Source of the DNA: Pseudomonas sp. FP2196
GTDB taxonomy: Bacteria > Pseudomonadota > Gammaproteobacteria > Pseudomonadales > Pseudomonadaceae
DNA length: 64,000 bases
Direction of reading: 5' to 3'
NCBI RefSeq assembly: GCF_030687715.1
Contig: NZ_CP117445.1
Coordinates: 1,484,501-1,548,500 of the forward strand
A program made the position numbers and the translations under genes. Positions 26,901 through 33,918 of the stretch are shown piece after piece. Position 1 is the first letter of the stretch. The number at the start of each line of letters is the position of its first letter. A model generated the notes under the pieces. That model had not been told where the DNA came from and searched no databases. It saw only the letters and a program-made list of their open reading frames with translations.

Positions 26901-28918
26901 CCGACAGCACTCACGACCGTGATGCAGAGCGCCTAGTGACCAAGTTGCGCGAGCGCCTCAAAGCCGCAACCGAGCCTGAGGCTGTGGTTTTGATCGATAT
27001 CCTAATCGATGAGGCTTCTTTAGCGATCTTCTGGTCTCGGATGTTCCTCTGCGCTGTCGAGCGCTCCGATGGTCTAGTCGACCTGCTCTGGCCCATAGCA
27101 GTGACAGAGCCCTTTCTCGTTCTCCCCGATACTCGAAAGGACGCAATTGATCTCGTTGCGAAAGGCTATGTTCGACGTTCAAAGGAAGAACGGCAGGCAT
27201 TCGAAGAGAGTGTGCTTCACTTCGAGTTTTCGCAGTTTTCACATCACGACGAAGCTCGCAGGGCCTTCTTAGAGCGCCTTTTCGGTGCGCTCGGCAGGGA
27301 AAATTTGATCACTGGCGAAGCTAGCCGAATCTGCGATGCGTCTGCCCAAGGTCAGACCGCAACAAATGACAGGCTATTCACAATCCGTTCCGGCTGGAGC
27401 ACTCCGGAGGACTTTTTCTGGATGCGAGGTCTAGACAAAGATGCGCCTGAGAACTCGCCTGTCATAAACGCGATCAAAGCCGCGGAGATACTGCTTGGGC
27501 TTGAATCGAAGTCTGACGATGCCGCAGTGACCTCCCTTAAAGACTCGCTCGCAGCGCTCAAATCCATACAAACCCTACTAGATGACGATGTAGCACACGT
27601 CGGTCTTAAGCGGCATGCGGAGGGGATCATTGGTCAAGGCTGCGAAGCCATCGTATCGCGACAGTTGCTGGTATCGAAGGAGGTGCCTCCTACGCTTAAA
27701 CAAGATGCAGAATTTAAAGCACTGTTGGAAATAGCTGCTAGATCCGAAAGTCCTGAGCTTGAGGCTGACACGGAGACCGAGTTCGAAAAGTCTGCTGCTT
27801 GGGGGAGCCCCGCAGCGCGGGTTGAAGCAGCACAAGCTTATTGGGATCTCTTTGCCCAACGAGCAGATCTCTACCCCCAACTGGGTGCGCAGGCGGAGGA
27901 TCTGCTTTCGGATTCCCATCCAGCCGTCCGGCTGAGCGCATCGATCCGTCTTGTCCGAATTTGGGACCTAGATCGTGATCGTTTCTGGCATCTTCTGAAT
28001 GGACACCTTACGAAAGAACCTAATCTAAGTGTCATCGAGCATCTTCTTGGTGGGGTTGTCTCTCGCTTGATACATTCAGATCAGCATCGAAGTCTAGAGT
28101 TGTTGTTGATGCTGTCACAGCGGGAGACATCGGGGTCAGATCGAGAACGGCGTCTGCATAAAGCTATCGCAGATAACCTCACAATTCTTTGGGTCACCTA
28201 TAACTCGACAGGGGCAAAGGCTGTTATCGATCAATGGGTAGGAGAGCCGTGGAAGCACTCCGAAGCAACAAATACAATCTTAGCCGCATTGCGCGACGCC
28301 ATTGTTGCCGGGATCGCTGATACCCCCGACAAGTATGTCAGCATCCGCCAGCGCTCCCAAACGCTTATCTCTGACATTGTAAATGCTGCAAATACCCGCC
28401 TCGCCAGGTATGTCATGACTCCAGATTTGGATGGGACAGCAAGCGAAGAGGTTCGGGAGTGCGCGCGGTTGATCGACACGGCAGGTATGCAGATGTTTTT
28501 TGCGACTGACGAGAACAGCAATCGGTCGGCTGACAACGACTCAGATTTCCGCTCAGGTCTGCGGGTGTTCCTACAAGAAAACGCAGATCTCCTAAAGCGG
28601 ATCGGCGAGTATGCTCAACCGCACACCACATACTATCTGCTTCAGCTCGTCGAGCGCTTAGTCGATGTAGACGCGGGGGCTACCTTCGATTTAGCAATTA
28701 GCATTCTTCAATCGAGTACTCGATTAGGCTATCAAAACGATACTTTGGGCGTGGACCTACTTGTCAAACTCGTAGGTGTCTTCCTTGCTGACCACAAGGA
28801 AATCTTTGAGGACTCAGCCAGGCGCGCAGAGCTTATTGACTGCCTAGAAATCTTCATGGACGCCGGATGGCCGGCGGCACGGCGCTTGCTTTATCGTCTG
28901 CCGGAATTTATCCAGTGA
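23984..28918 (+). CDS. Giant STAND-type NTPase with N-terminal PD-(D/E)xK-like domain (Avs-like)
   Basis: About 1644 residues. An N-terminal domain (about residues 25-200) contains VDDLL near 86 and VQAKTT near 101-106, the D...QxK core of PD-(D/E)xK nucleases of the Cap4/DUF4297 or Mrr type. A P-loop NTPase follows: Walker A GEPGAGKS at 347-354 and Walker B YLIVDALDA at 411-419. About 1050 residues of helical, repeat-like sequence follow, without recognised motifs, as in the sensor arms of AVAST/Avs anti-phage STAND proteins. The next gene overlaps it at GTGA. The start is uncertain: ATG 23984 is chosen, and downstream TTG or GTG codons are possible. The family resemblance is seen; defence function is inferred. 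Confidence 0.72.
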   Translation: MRVNPAITNRLSDVERKCALTHTPQNPSPSDRIGGGGAATSAGIRFEQQLGALFSSWILAGDRLDDSFRLGAATPEWVRFETEAPVDDLLIKTSVGGYIAVQAKTTANLSDDPSSPLGKTISQFVRHWLVAQQGDGTMGWNRPLDPLLDRLVLAVSPQASAQIKNDLPTALRLISQPGGGALNQAQQRAYQVFSSLVERAWASVTKSPFNDDLLLELAKLVDIFTFDGDQGYALASGSLIKVFGPEVDATAAFASLSDLSGQLMKERGGGDLHVWRQLLASRGIALNAPPEYLSDIQALKRHSKQIAEALASYEKIDVGNGESLSVRRDCQTAIEAAVRSGPLLIIGEPGAGKSGVLNALAQKLDEDGLDVLQLAVDRYSIESLEGLSREVGLKHPILDVLEAWDGPGKAYLIVDALDATRGGHGENIFRTLIERVLERKGRWNVVASIRNFDLRMGQQLRALFRGTPPQTSLADPSFSNVSHIQVPSWSEAEFEQLLQQSPALATCLTNSPPRLRDLAMVPFNTRLLSELISGNAVKKLHAVASQADLLRLYWEHRVEGHGSPATSSLMRVVQFMVKARALRAPKCEVAFDAPAMIDTLCREGVLVVVDNERWVQFRHHLLFDYAAARLYLDPGAISNRTYRFSKIDALGLMLSPALGFVLREIWESDPDHERFWGALGNLINEKDADPIIRSTAGRLGAEFPTSANDCLQLGNLAIAGNKGALETLSHVTGALAVRLEDEKEVVLGPWVCLADRLAAAPSNVANTLRFLLHNLIGRTEDDAFQPMLGQAARALLTYGLIQLEPGFIVRSAIDFVIATYGSDIAASRGLIAQLFDRDRLDRFGHAEVPAVCYKIAAIGEVDPEFVATVVYRTVFDYEVTDDHQTRINHSQILNLTSNARQDYGMARWSLGEYLPKFLQLHPRAAIRAVVNAIEGYVAREHAISDEALNIEFQAGGRSIHLREDRSYVWAHDPDSTHDRDAERLVTKLRERLKAATEPEAVVLIDILIDEASLAIFWSRMFLCAVERSDGLVDLLWPIAVTEPFLVLPDTRKDAIDLVAKGYVRRSKEERQAFEESVLHFEFSQFSHHDEARRAFLERLFGALGRENLITGEASRICDASAQGQTATNDRLFTIRSGWSTPEDFFWMRGLDKDAPENSPVINAIKAAEILLGLESKSDDAAVTSLKDSLAALKSIQTLLDDDVAHVGLKRHAEGIIGQGCEAIVSRQLLVSKEVPPTLKQDAEFKALLEIAARSESPELEADTETEFEKSAAWGSPAARVEAAQAYWDLFAQRADLYPQLGAQAEDLLSDSHPAVRLSASIRLVRIWDLDRDRFWHLLNGHLTKEPNLSVIEHLLGGVVSRLIHSDQHRSLELLLMLSQRETSGSDRERRLHKAIADNLTILWVTYNSTGAKAVIDQWVGEPWKHSEATNTILAALRDAIVAGIADTPDKYVSIRQRSQTLISDIVNAANTRLARYVMTPDLDGTASEEVRECARLIDTAGMQMFFATDENSNRSADNDSDFRSGLRVFLQENADLLKRIGEYAQPHTTYYLLQLVERLVDVDAGATFDLAISILQSSTRLGYQNDTLGVDLLVKLVGVFLADHKEIFEDSARRAELIDCLEIFMDAGWPAARRLLYRLPEFIQ

Positions 28919-30318
28919 ATCGGGCTGCGCTACAAAACCTCTTTAAGCGGGGGCTCAGCGACCTCCTCATTACGTTAGAGCAGGAGCTAGCAAGACCGCA
29001 GCGAGACCCTTACGCAGAGCTCGACCCGAATCGCCGTCCCCACGAACATGATACGCGTCTGTTATTCGTGGATGAATTGCTTACACACCTTGGGTGGCGA
29101 CTTGGCGCATTGGGCAATGTCCTTGAAGAGGCACGCCTACAAGCGAACACCACGAGGTTCATGGACTATGTAGGTGTCGCCGACATCAGTGGGACACCAC
29201 TCTTGCTGATAGAAGCCAAAGCTTGGGACAAACCTGCGATCTCGGCTCGAGGGGACGGTCAACACAATAGTGAGGCCGCACTACTTGTCGCTGCGATCCA
29301 ACATATACGGGGAGGAAAGGCCGAGGATACTTCGCCGATCATTGGAGAGTGGGACAGCTATCTGCGGCAAGTCAGCGGTTATGTCCAAACACTCAAGGAG
29401 CGTTACAGCCACTACTTACCCAGAGCCGTCATCATCAGCGGCGAGTGGATGGTGGTGTTCAAGACGCCAGTTGAAACTTTCCTAGGCGCTGCTCGGCCAG
29501 ACGATATCGCGACCTTCACACGCGCACAGCTTAAGGAGCGAGCGGAGGAGATCTTCGACCTTCTCCATCGTTCGACGTTGACCATGGACGCACCGGTGCC
29601 TTTGCGTCCGGCACAACTGAGGCGATACTTGGAGCTAGGCGAAGTCTCCGGCGCCTTTCAGGGTGTGCATGTCCACTATGAGCGAACCGGCAGTAAGCTG
29701 TTCACCCCCAGACCGCGCATCCTGATCTACCCAGCACTATTCGTTACCCGCAAAGATGGTGCTCTATTCACAGTGATCCACAACGAGACCCCGGTCGAAC
29801 TCGACTATCGACGGAATGATGATGACATCGAGACGCTTGCGCCGCATCTGGATGAAGTTCGTGCCCATGGCGCCACGCTGGTTGCAGCATGCGCTATGGA
29901 ACTTGGTGGCGAACTGACCCTAGCTGAGCTTTCAGCCTTTCCGGGCTTCCGTAACGATCGTTTGTCGAAAGCGCCGGTTGATGCACTACCAGAAGCGGAC
30001 GAATGGCTCGTCGCCACTGGTAGTGCGACGCACTTTCTCCTCGCAGAACCCCGCGTGCAAGAATGCCGATATCATAGCTGGGCCGAATGCGGAGCTGATG
30101 CCACAATGCACTCCGCAATCAGTGCTCGTACAGTCAATCCTCCAGCGTTTTTTGTTGATACTCAGCGCCACCACTGTGCACACCAAGTCGTTCAGGACCG
30201 TCGCGAAGCGCGGTGCCTCATCCAAGCTATCGACAGCCGGACCTGCTGCCAAGCATGTATATTTCTGGAGCGGTGCTGGACAGAGGAGGAGCGAGCAGCT
30301 TTGCCTTGTGGTCGATAG
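28915..30318 (+). CDS. PD-(D/E)xK nuclease-like protein with cysteine-rich C-terminus
   Basis: 467 residues starting at GTG 28915, which overlaps the upstream stop as GTGA, so it is translationally coupled. The N-terminal domain resembles type I restriction R-subunit nucleases: RLLFVDELL near 48-56, then MDYVGVAD with Asp84 and LLLIEAKAW with Glu100 and Lys102, giving the D-ExK catalytic set. The middle part is unassigned. The last 80 residues hold eight cysteines plus histidines (HHCAH, then CCQAC and C-W), suggesting a zinc or iron-sulfur site. A partner or second effector for the STAND protein is the likely role. Confidence 0.65.
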   Translation: MNRAALQNLFKRGLSDLLITLEQELARPQRDPYAELDPNRRPHEHDTRLLFVDELLTHLGWRLGALGNVLEEARLQANTTRFMDYVGVADISGTPLLLIEAKAWDKPAISARGDGQHNSEAALLVAAIQHIRGGKAEDTSPIIGEWDSYLRQVSGYVQTLKERYSHYLPRAVIISGEWMVVFKTPVETFLGAARPDDIATFTRAQLKERAEEIFDLLHRSTLTMDAPVPLRPAQLRRYLELGEVSGAFQGVHVHYERTGSKLFTPRPRILIYPALFVTRKDGALFTVIHNETPVELDYRRNDDDIETLAPHLDEVRAHGATLVAACAMELGGELTLAELSAFPGFRNDRLSKAPVDALPEADEWLVATGSATHFLLAEPRVQECRYHSWAECGADATMHSAISARTVNPPAFFVDTQRHHCAHQVVQDRREARCLIQAIDSRTCCQACIFLERCWTEEERAALPCGR

Positions 30319-30510
30319 CATTATCTCAGCCTCTCTGCAGTATTGAATGCCCGCGATAGTTCGAAATTAGCCCTTGTGAAGGACAGCTCTAGGCCGATAG
30401 CAGACCTTCACGAATGGCAGCTAATAGGTTGATGTCGATGGCCGTGAGGCGCACTCCGACAACACATAAAGGTGATTGGGCGGTTGCGCCCTCTAATCTA
30501 GAAAATTGTC

Positions 30511-30790
30511 CTAATGACGTTTTACGCCATTAAATAGGTCATCGACCTCTTCAACTGTAGGTCTGAGCTTGAGGAAAGGCGGCCTTGCCGATCTCCCCAG
30601 AGCAGCATCAATTTCGGACTCTAGGGCTGGCTGATTTCTGCGGACTTTGAAAAGCAAAGGAAACCCGTTCGGATTTGTTGAAGTGATGATCAAGAAACTC
30701 CCGCAGAGGGAATTCGCAAGCGTGAGATTTTCCAGGATCAGATAATCGGTACGTACGAGATTTGGAAGATCGGCTTTTGACGGGAATGAA
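30511..30790 (-). pseudogene. Decayed open frame in the islet
   Basis: A minus-strand frame ending at 30511 encodes protein-like sequence (LVRTDYLILENLTLANSL, then LIITSTNPNG, and a C-terminus PTVEEVDDLFNGVKRH). No start codon lies between the terminator at 30786-30818 and the coding-looking part. It appears to be the 3' end of a gene that lost its 5' half. I do not recognise the family. A non-coding accident is possible. Confidence 0.35.
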
Positions 30791-30818
30791 AAAGCCCGGC
30801 ACTCGGCCGGGCTTTTTG
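30786..30818. terminator. Bidirectional rho-independent terminator
   Basis: AAAAAGCCCGGC-actc-GGCCGGGCTTTTT: a strong GC stem flanked by A and T tracts on both sides. It follows the 52-codon minus-strand gene by about 18 bases. Confidence 0.85.
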
Positions 30819-30835
30819 GGCATCCAGTAACGTAG

Positions 30836-30994
30836 TCAGGCTTGCTTTTCACGCGCCGCCCGCACCACTTCATTCTGCTTCTTGGTAGCTTCGATCAGCA
30901 CTTCACTGTAAACACGCTTTTTTTCTTCCGATTTCGCATTACGAATGAAGTCTGCGAATGGACTCGCGGACTCCTTTGTGGATCCGAATTTCAT
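30836..30994 (-). CDS. Small hypothetical protein in the islet
   Basis: A 52-residue protein beginning MKFGSTKESASPFADFIRNA, then rich in lysine and glutamate, and ending AAREKQA. It is predicted helical and highly charged. GGAG lies 8 bases before the ATG and a strong terminator follows, so it has all the marks of an expressed small gene. Its ATG overlaps (ATGA) the end of another minus-strand frame ending HDLMAMLGINDGATP that has no start of its own, hinting that the original upstream partner gene was truncated. No family recognised. It might be a residual regulator or antitoxin of the mobile element; that is speculation. Confidence 0.6.
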   Translation of the reverse strand: MKFGSTKESASPFADFIRNAKSEEKKRVYSEVLIEATKKQNEVVRAAREKQA

Positions 30995-31229
30995 GGGGTT
31001 GCTCCGTCATTGATCCCAAGCATGGCCATCAGGTCGTGTCTCGTATGCTTCTCGGGGATATGGTAGTCGACCTTGTCGACGCCGGACCTGTGAAGGAGTC
31101 CAGAACCCCAATGCGTCTTATCGTTGTAGGGACCGAAGCATCAAAGGGAACTGGCGAATCTGCAATCAACGGTTTGTTTCCTGATTGTTCTGCGCTGGCT
31201 AAGTGGCTGACCTCAAATCCCAGCCACAA

Positions 31230-31257
31230 AAAAACCGGCCATCAAGGCCGGTTTTTT
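31230..31257 (-). terminator. tRNA-Gly terminator
   Basis: CCGGCC-atcaa-GGCCGG with flanking A/T tracts, about 50 bases past the 3' end of tRNA-Gly on the minus strand. It is part of the looser flanking repeat shared with 23630-23656. Confidence 0.8.
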
Positions 31258-31272
31258 CTGTTCCTGCATCCC

Positions 31273-31320
31273 CCGTCAAAAAACAACGTGAGACAAAAAT
31301 TCGATTGGAGCGGGTGAAGG
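31273..31320. repeat. Right attachment-site repeat (48 bp)
   Basis: Identical to 23672-23719. Its right 15 bases form the 3' end of the tRNA-Gly gene (CCA, discriminator and acceptor strand), the classical target of tyrosine integrases. Confidence 0.85.
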
Positions 31321-31379
31321 GAATCGAACCCTCGTTATCAGCTTGGGAAGCTGGAGTAATGCCATTATACGACACCCGC
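31306..31379 (-). tRNA. tRNA-Gly (anticodon CCC)
   Basis: 74 nt including an encoded CCA. The acceptor strand GCGGGTG pairs with CACCCGC, the anticodon loop is TTCCCAA (anticodon CCC) on the stem CAGC/GCTG, and the T loop is TTCGATT. It reads glycine codon GGG. It is the integration target of the islet to its left and is intact because the repeat restores its 3' end. Confidence 0.95.
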
Positions 31380-31538
31380 TCAGAGCGGCTGACTTTGTAC
31401 CAGACTCGGCCACGGATTTGAAGTTTTCTTTTGCTCGCATGGCGTTACAACGTTGAAAACGGTCAATCGCGGGCAAGCCCGACGAGTGCACATAAGCACA
31501 CATCTCATACCGGCAGACTTGCTCGCGACGACGCTTTT

Positions 31539-32423
31539 TCAAATGGCCAGTGCATGGTGATCCTGAACAAACGAGTAACGCGTTCGGCTAGCCTGCGGCG
31601 CCGGTTTCAGAAAGCCGAGCAGGGCGTTCTGGCTGTCCCGGCAAGCTGCCTTGTGTTCCATGTCGAGAAAGTGCCCGGTGGCTTGCAGTGTGGTGAAAGT
31701 GCTTTGCGCCACATGGTTGCCGAACAGGCGCGCATCGTCGGCGGCGGTGTATTCGTCCCATTCGCCGTTGAGAAACAGCACTGGCACGTTGATCTTTTGC
31801 GCCGCGTTCAGGTAGCACTGACGATCGCTGTGCAGCACGTCGCTGATGTGGAAGTGCATTTGCCCGTATTCGTGCTCGGCCAGGCTGCTGACGTGGCGGT
31901 AGTTGAAGCGCTTGAACAGCGATGGCAGGTGTTTGCCGATGGTGCTGTTGACCAGTTCGCCGACCCGGTCGCCGTCGCGTTGGCCTAGGTAGTCGACGCC
32001 GCGCTCCAGGTAATCGAGCATGTGCGCGTTGATTACCGGTGAGAACGAGCTGATCACGGCTTTTTCGATGCGCCGTGGCTGGTGCGCGAGGGCAACCAGG
32101 GTTGCGGCGCCGCCCCAGGAGAACGACAGCACGTGCTCGGCGGCGAAGTGGTCGATCAGCTCCAGCAGAATCTGGCCTTCGACGTCCTTCGTCAGATGTT
32201 TCTCATGGCGGTTGTGGGCTTTTGACCGGCCCGCGTAGGGCTGGTCGTAGCAGACCACGTTGAATTGCGGGTGCAGATTTTTCACGGTTTGTGCAAACGA
32301 CGCAGTCGTGGCCATCGAGCCGTTGACCAGGATGATGGTCTTTTCTGCGGCGTCTGCGCGATAGAACTCCGTGTAAACCCGATACTGACCCTGTATATCC
32401 AGCACAGCGATTTCTGGCCTCAT
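31539..32423 (-). CDS. phaG: (R)-3-hydroxyacyl-ACP transacylase/thioesterase PhaG
   Basis: A 294-residue alpha/beta hydrolase matching P. putida PhaG from its first residues (MRPEIAVLDIQGQYRVYT) to its last (SFVQDHHALAI). The NGSMATTASF loop, nucleophile elbow FSWGG and late GHFLD with the catalytic histidine are present; RhlA is a close relative. PhaG diverts 3-hydroxyacyl chains from fatty-acid synthesis to medium-chain polyhydroxyalkanoate precursors. The open frame extends far upstream, but the ATG at 32423 matches known PhaG. It stands alone next to tRNA-Gly. Confidence 0.96.
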   Translation of the reverse strand: MRPEIAVLDIQGQYRVYTEFYRADAAEKTIILVNGSMATTASFAQTVKNLHPQFNVVCYDQPYAGRSKAHNRHEKHLTKDVEGQILLELIDHFAAEHVLSFSWGGAATLVALAHQPRRIEKAVISSFSPVINAHMLDYLERGVDYLGQRDGDRVGELVNSTIGKHLPSLFKRFNYRHVSSLAEHEYGQMHFHISDVLHSDRQCYLNAAQKINVPVLFLNGEWDEYTAADDARLFGNHVAQSTFTTLQATGHFLDMEHKAACRDSQNALLGFLKPAPQASRTRYSFVQDHHALAI

Positions 32424-32739
32424 GTCATAAGACTCCTGGCAAGCAAGCGGGTATGCGCGCAAATAGAGATTGCACGAGCTTTGTGACAGGTAGGCATACG
32501 CCTGGAATTTGCAGGCCCATGTCGATCCATGACAACGGTCGACGGGTATTGTTATTGGCGGGCAGTTTGCCGGGGGGAAGGCGGAACCTGAGGGTTCTCT
32601 ACCGGCAAAAAGTTTCTTGGATGTATGTTGTGACTCATCGGTCACAATCTGGCCGACGTCCTGATTCAAGCAGGGGCGGGGGGATCGCGCAAGTGCCGTT
32701 GGTAAATTGTTCGACAACTTCTGCTGAGCGGTCGCCGGC
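32424..32739. other. Gene-free interval between phaG and rsuA
   Basis: 316 bases comprising the phaG upstream region. There is no gene and no REP element. I see no convincing promoter beyond a weak sigma-E-like pair on the minus strand near 32580-32610, which I do not call. Confidence 0.4.
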
Positions 32740-33432
32740 TTAGAACAAATGAATCTCTTCGGTGCGCAAAGCGCGGTACTCGCCCGGTTTTAGCGCGTTA
32801 TCGAGCAGCAGTGGGCCCATGGATTCGCGGTGCAGGCGCAGCACTTTGTTGTTGAAGTAACCAAACATGCGCTTCACCTGATGGTAGCGACCCTCGACGA
32901 TGCTCAGGCGCGCCGACCTCGGGCCGAGCAGCTCCAGTTGCGCGGGCTGCGTGGTCAGATCCTCGAAAGCGAAGTAGATCCCTTCGGCAAACTTGAGCGC
33001 ATATTCCGCAGTGATGTCCTGCTCGGTTTCGACGTAATAAACCTTCGGCAGTTTGGTTTGCGGCTGGGTCAGACGCCGCGACCAGGTGCCGTCGTTGGTG
33101 ATCAACATCAATCCGGTGGTGTTGAAATCCAGGCGTCCGGCGATGTGCAGGTCGTCCTTGTCCGGCTCATCCATCAGGTCAAGCACGGTTGGGTGTTGTG
33201 GGTCGCGGGTGGCGCTGACGCAGCCCGGCGGTTTGTGCAGCATGAAGTAGCGCGCCGGTTTGCCGAGTTGCAGTACTTCTTCATCGACTTCAACACGGCT
33301 GAATTCCAGCACTTCGCTGTGCGGGTCGCTGACGACTTTTCCGTCAATCCGCACGCGCTTTTCCACCAGCAACAGGCGAACCTGCTGGCGGTTGTAGCGG
33401 GGCAGGTTGCTGAGGAAACGGTCGACGCGCAT
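32740..33432 (-). CDS. rsuA: 16S rRNA pseudouridine-516 synthase RsuA
   Basis: A 230-residue protein, the same length as E. coli RsuA (231). It has an N-terminal S4 domain (residues 1-60: MRVDRFLSNL, then RVRIDGKVV), the catalytic motif AGRLDFNTTGL with the conserved aspartate, and the RsuA-like EGRYHQVKRMF near residue 180. It isomerises one uridine of 16S rRNA during small-subunit assembly. It lies 33 bases before the CWC gene on the same strand and could be co-transcribed with it. Confidence 0.92.
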   Translation of the reverse strand: MRVDRFLSNLPRYNRQQVRLLLVEKRVRIDGKVVSDPHSEVLEFSRVEVDEEVLQLGKPARYFMLHKPPGCVSATRDPQHPTVLDLMDEPDKDDLHIAGRLDFNTTGLMLITNDGTWSRRLTQPQTKLPKVYYVETEQDITAEYALKFAEGIYFAFEDLTTQPAQLELLGPRSARLSIVEGRYHQVKRMFGYFNNKVLRLHRESMGPLLLDNALKPGEYRALRTEEIHLF

Positions 33433-33465
33433 GTTCAGAATTCGAGGAGTGAAGGGGCGCGCATC

Positions 33466-33696
33466 TTACGGGATTGCCGTTTTGGCCGCTTGCAGTTGCG
33501 CCTCGACCTGCGCGCAACGCGGGCACAGGCAGGATTTGTCGCGCAGTGCTGGCGGCAAGGCCTCGAGCACCGCCGGGTCGATGCTCACGCCGTAGCACCA
33601 GCAGGCGCGGTCGGCGGTGCGCGGGTCGGCCAGTGTGCAGTCGTTGCGGGCGCCGCAGGCCGGGCAGAGGTCGGGTTTAAGGTCGGATTCAGGCAT
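33466..33696 (-). CDS. Small cysteine-rich CWC-family protein
   Basis: A 76-residue protein with the cysteine-rich CWC pattern: C-P-x-C-G-x-x-N-x-C near residue 9, ACWCY near 30 and CLCPRC near 55. It probably binds zinc, and the function is unknown. The ATG at 33696 overlaps the stop of a GGDEF remnant on the same strand. The longer upstream frame is the out-of-frame remnant. It is followed by rsuA. Confidence 0.85.
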   Translation of the reverse strand: MPESDLKPDLCPACGARNDCTLADPRTADRACWCYGVSIDPAVLEALPPALRDKSCLCPRCAQVEAQLQAAKTAIP

Positions 33697-33801
33697 AAGT
33701 CGAGTGAGGCATTTCCACGCAGGTGCGGTTACGGCCGGATTGTTTGGCCCGGTACACCGCATGATCGGCCCGTGACAGCGGAGTGTGCAAGGCTTCATCG
33801 C
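33689..33801 (-). pseudogene. C-terminal remnant of a GGDEF (diguanylate cyclase) gene
   Basis: In one minus-strand frame the sequence reads SRADHAVYRAKQSGRNRTCV and ends at a TGA at 33689-33691. This is the standard end of a GGDEF domain (ADxALYxAKxxGRNxV). Upstream in frame is a stop and then a REPIN at 33827-33916. The catalytic part is missing. The gene was apparently destroyed by a deletion whose scar is next to the REPIN. Confidence 0.75.
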
Positions 33802-33826
33802 CGGATCACCGGCCAAATGGCATCCT

Positions 33827-33916
33827 TGCAGGAGTGAGCCTGCTCGCAATAGCGGTGCGCCATTCACGGACGATGTGTCTGAAACAAAGCTATCGCGAGC
33901 AGGCTCACTCCCACAG
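33827..33916. repeat. REPIN, GGAGTGAGCC class
   Basis: Inverted pair ggagtgagcctgctcgcaat and complement ending ctcactcccaca. It lies between the GGDEF remnant and the end of the allophanate hydrolase gene. Confidence 0.8.
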
Positions 33917-33918
33917 GA

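Larger units (their letters stand above)
23672..31320. mobile_element. Integrase-less genomic islet at tRNA-Gly(CCC)
   Basis: About 7.6 kb bounded by the 48-bp direct repeat, with a looser repeat of about 95 bases that also includes the tRNA terminator. The right copy is part of the intact tRNA-Gly gene, the left a detached acceptor-stem fragment. The interior looks visibly less GC-rich and uses different codons from its neighbours (more CTA, TTA, AGA and ATA). It carries the STAND-type NTPase gene, the coupled nuclease-like gene, a decayed frame and a 52-codon gene. No tyrosine or serine integrase, excisionase or transposase could be found, so it is either a deletion relic or mobilised in trans. 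Confidence 0.8.

Noticed and set aside
23720..31229. Search for an integrase, excisionase, transposase or CRISPR array in the islet
   Set aside because: No frame shows the R-H-R-Y set, a serine recombinase core or a DDE motif, and no regular short repeats with spacers are present.
32580..32610. Possible AlgU/sigma-E-type promoter before phaG
   Set aside because: The -35-like GAAACTT and -10-like TCAGG deviate from consensus in sequence and spacing; too weak to call.
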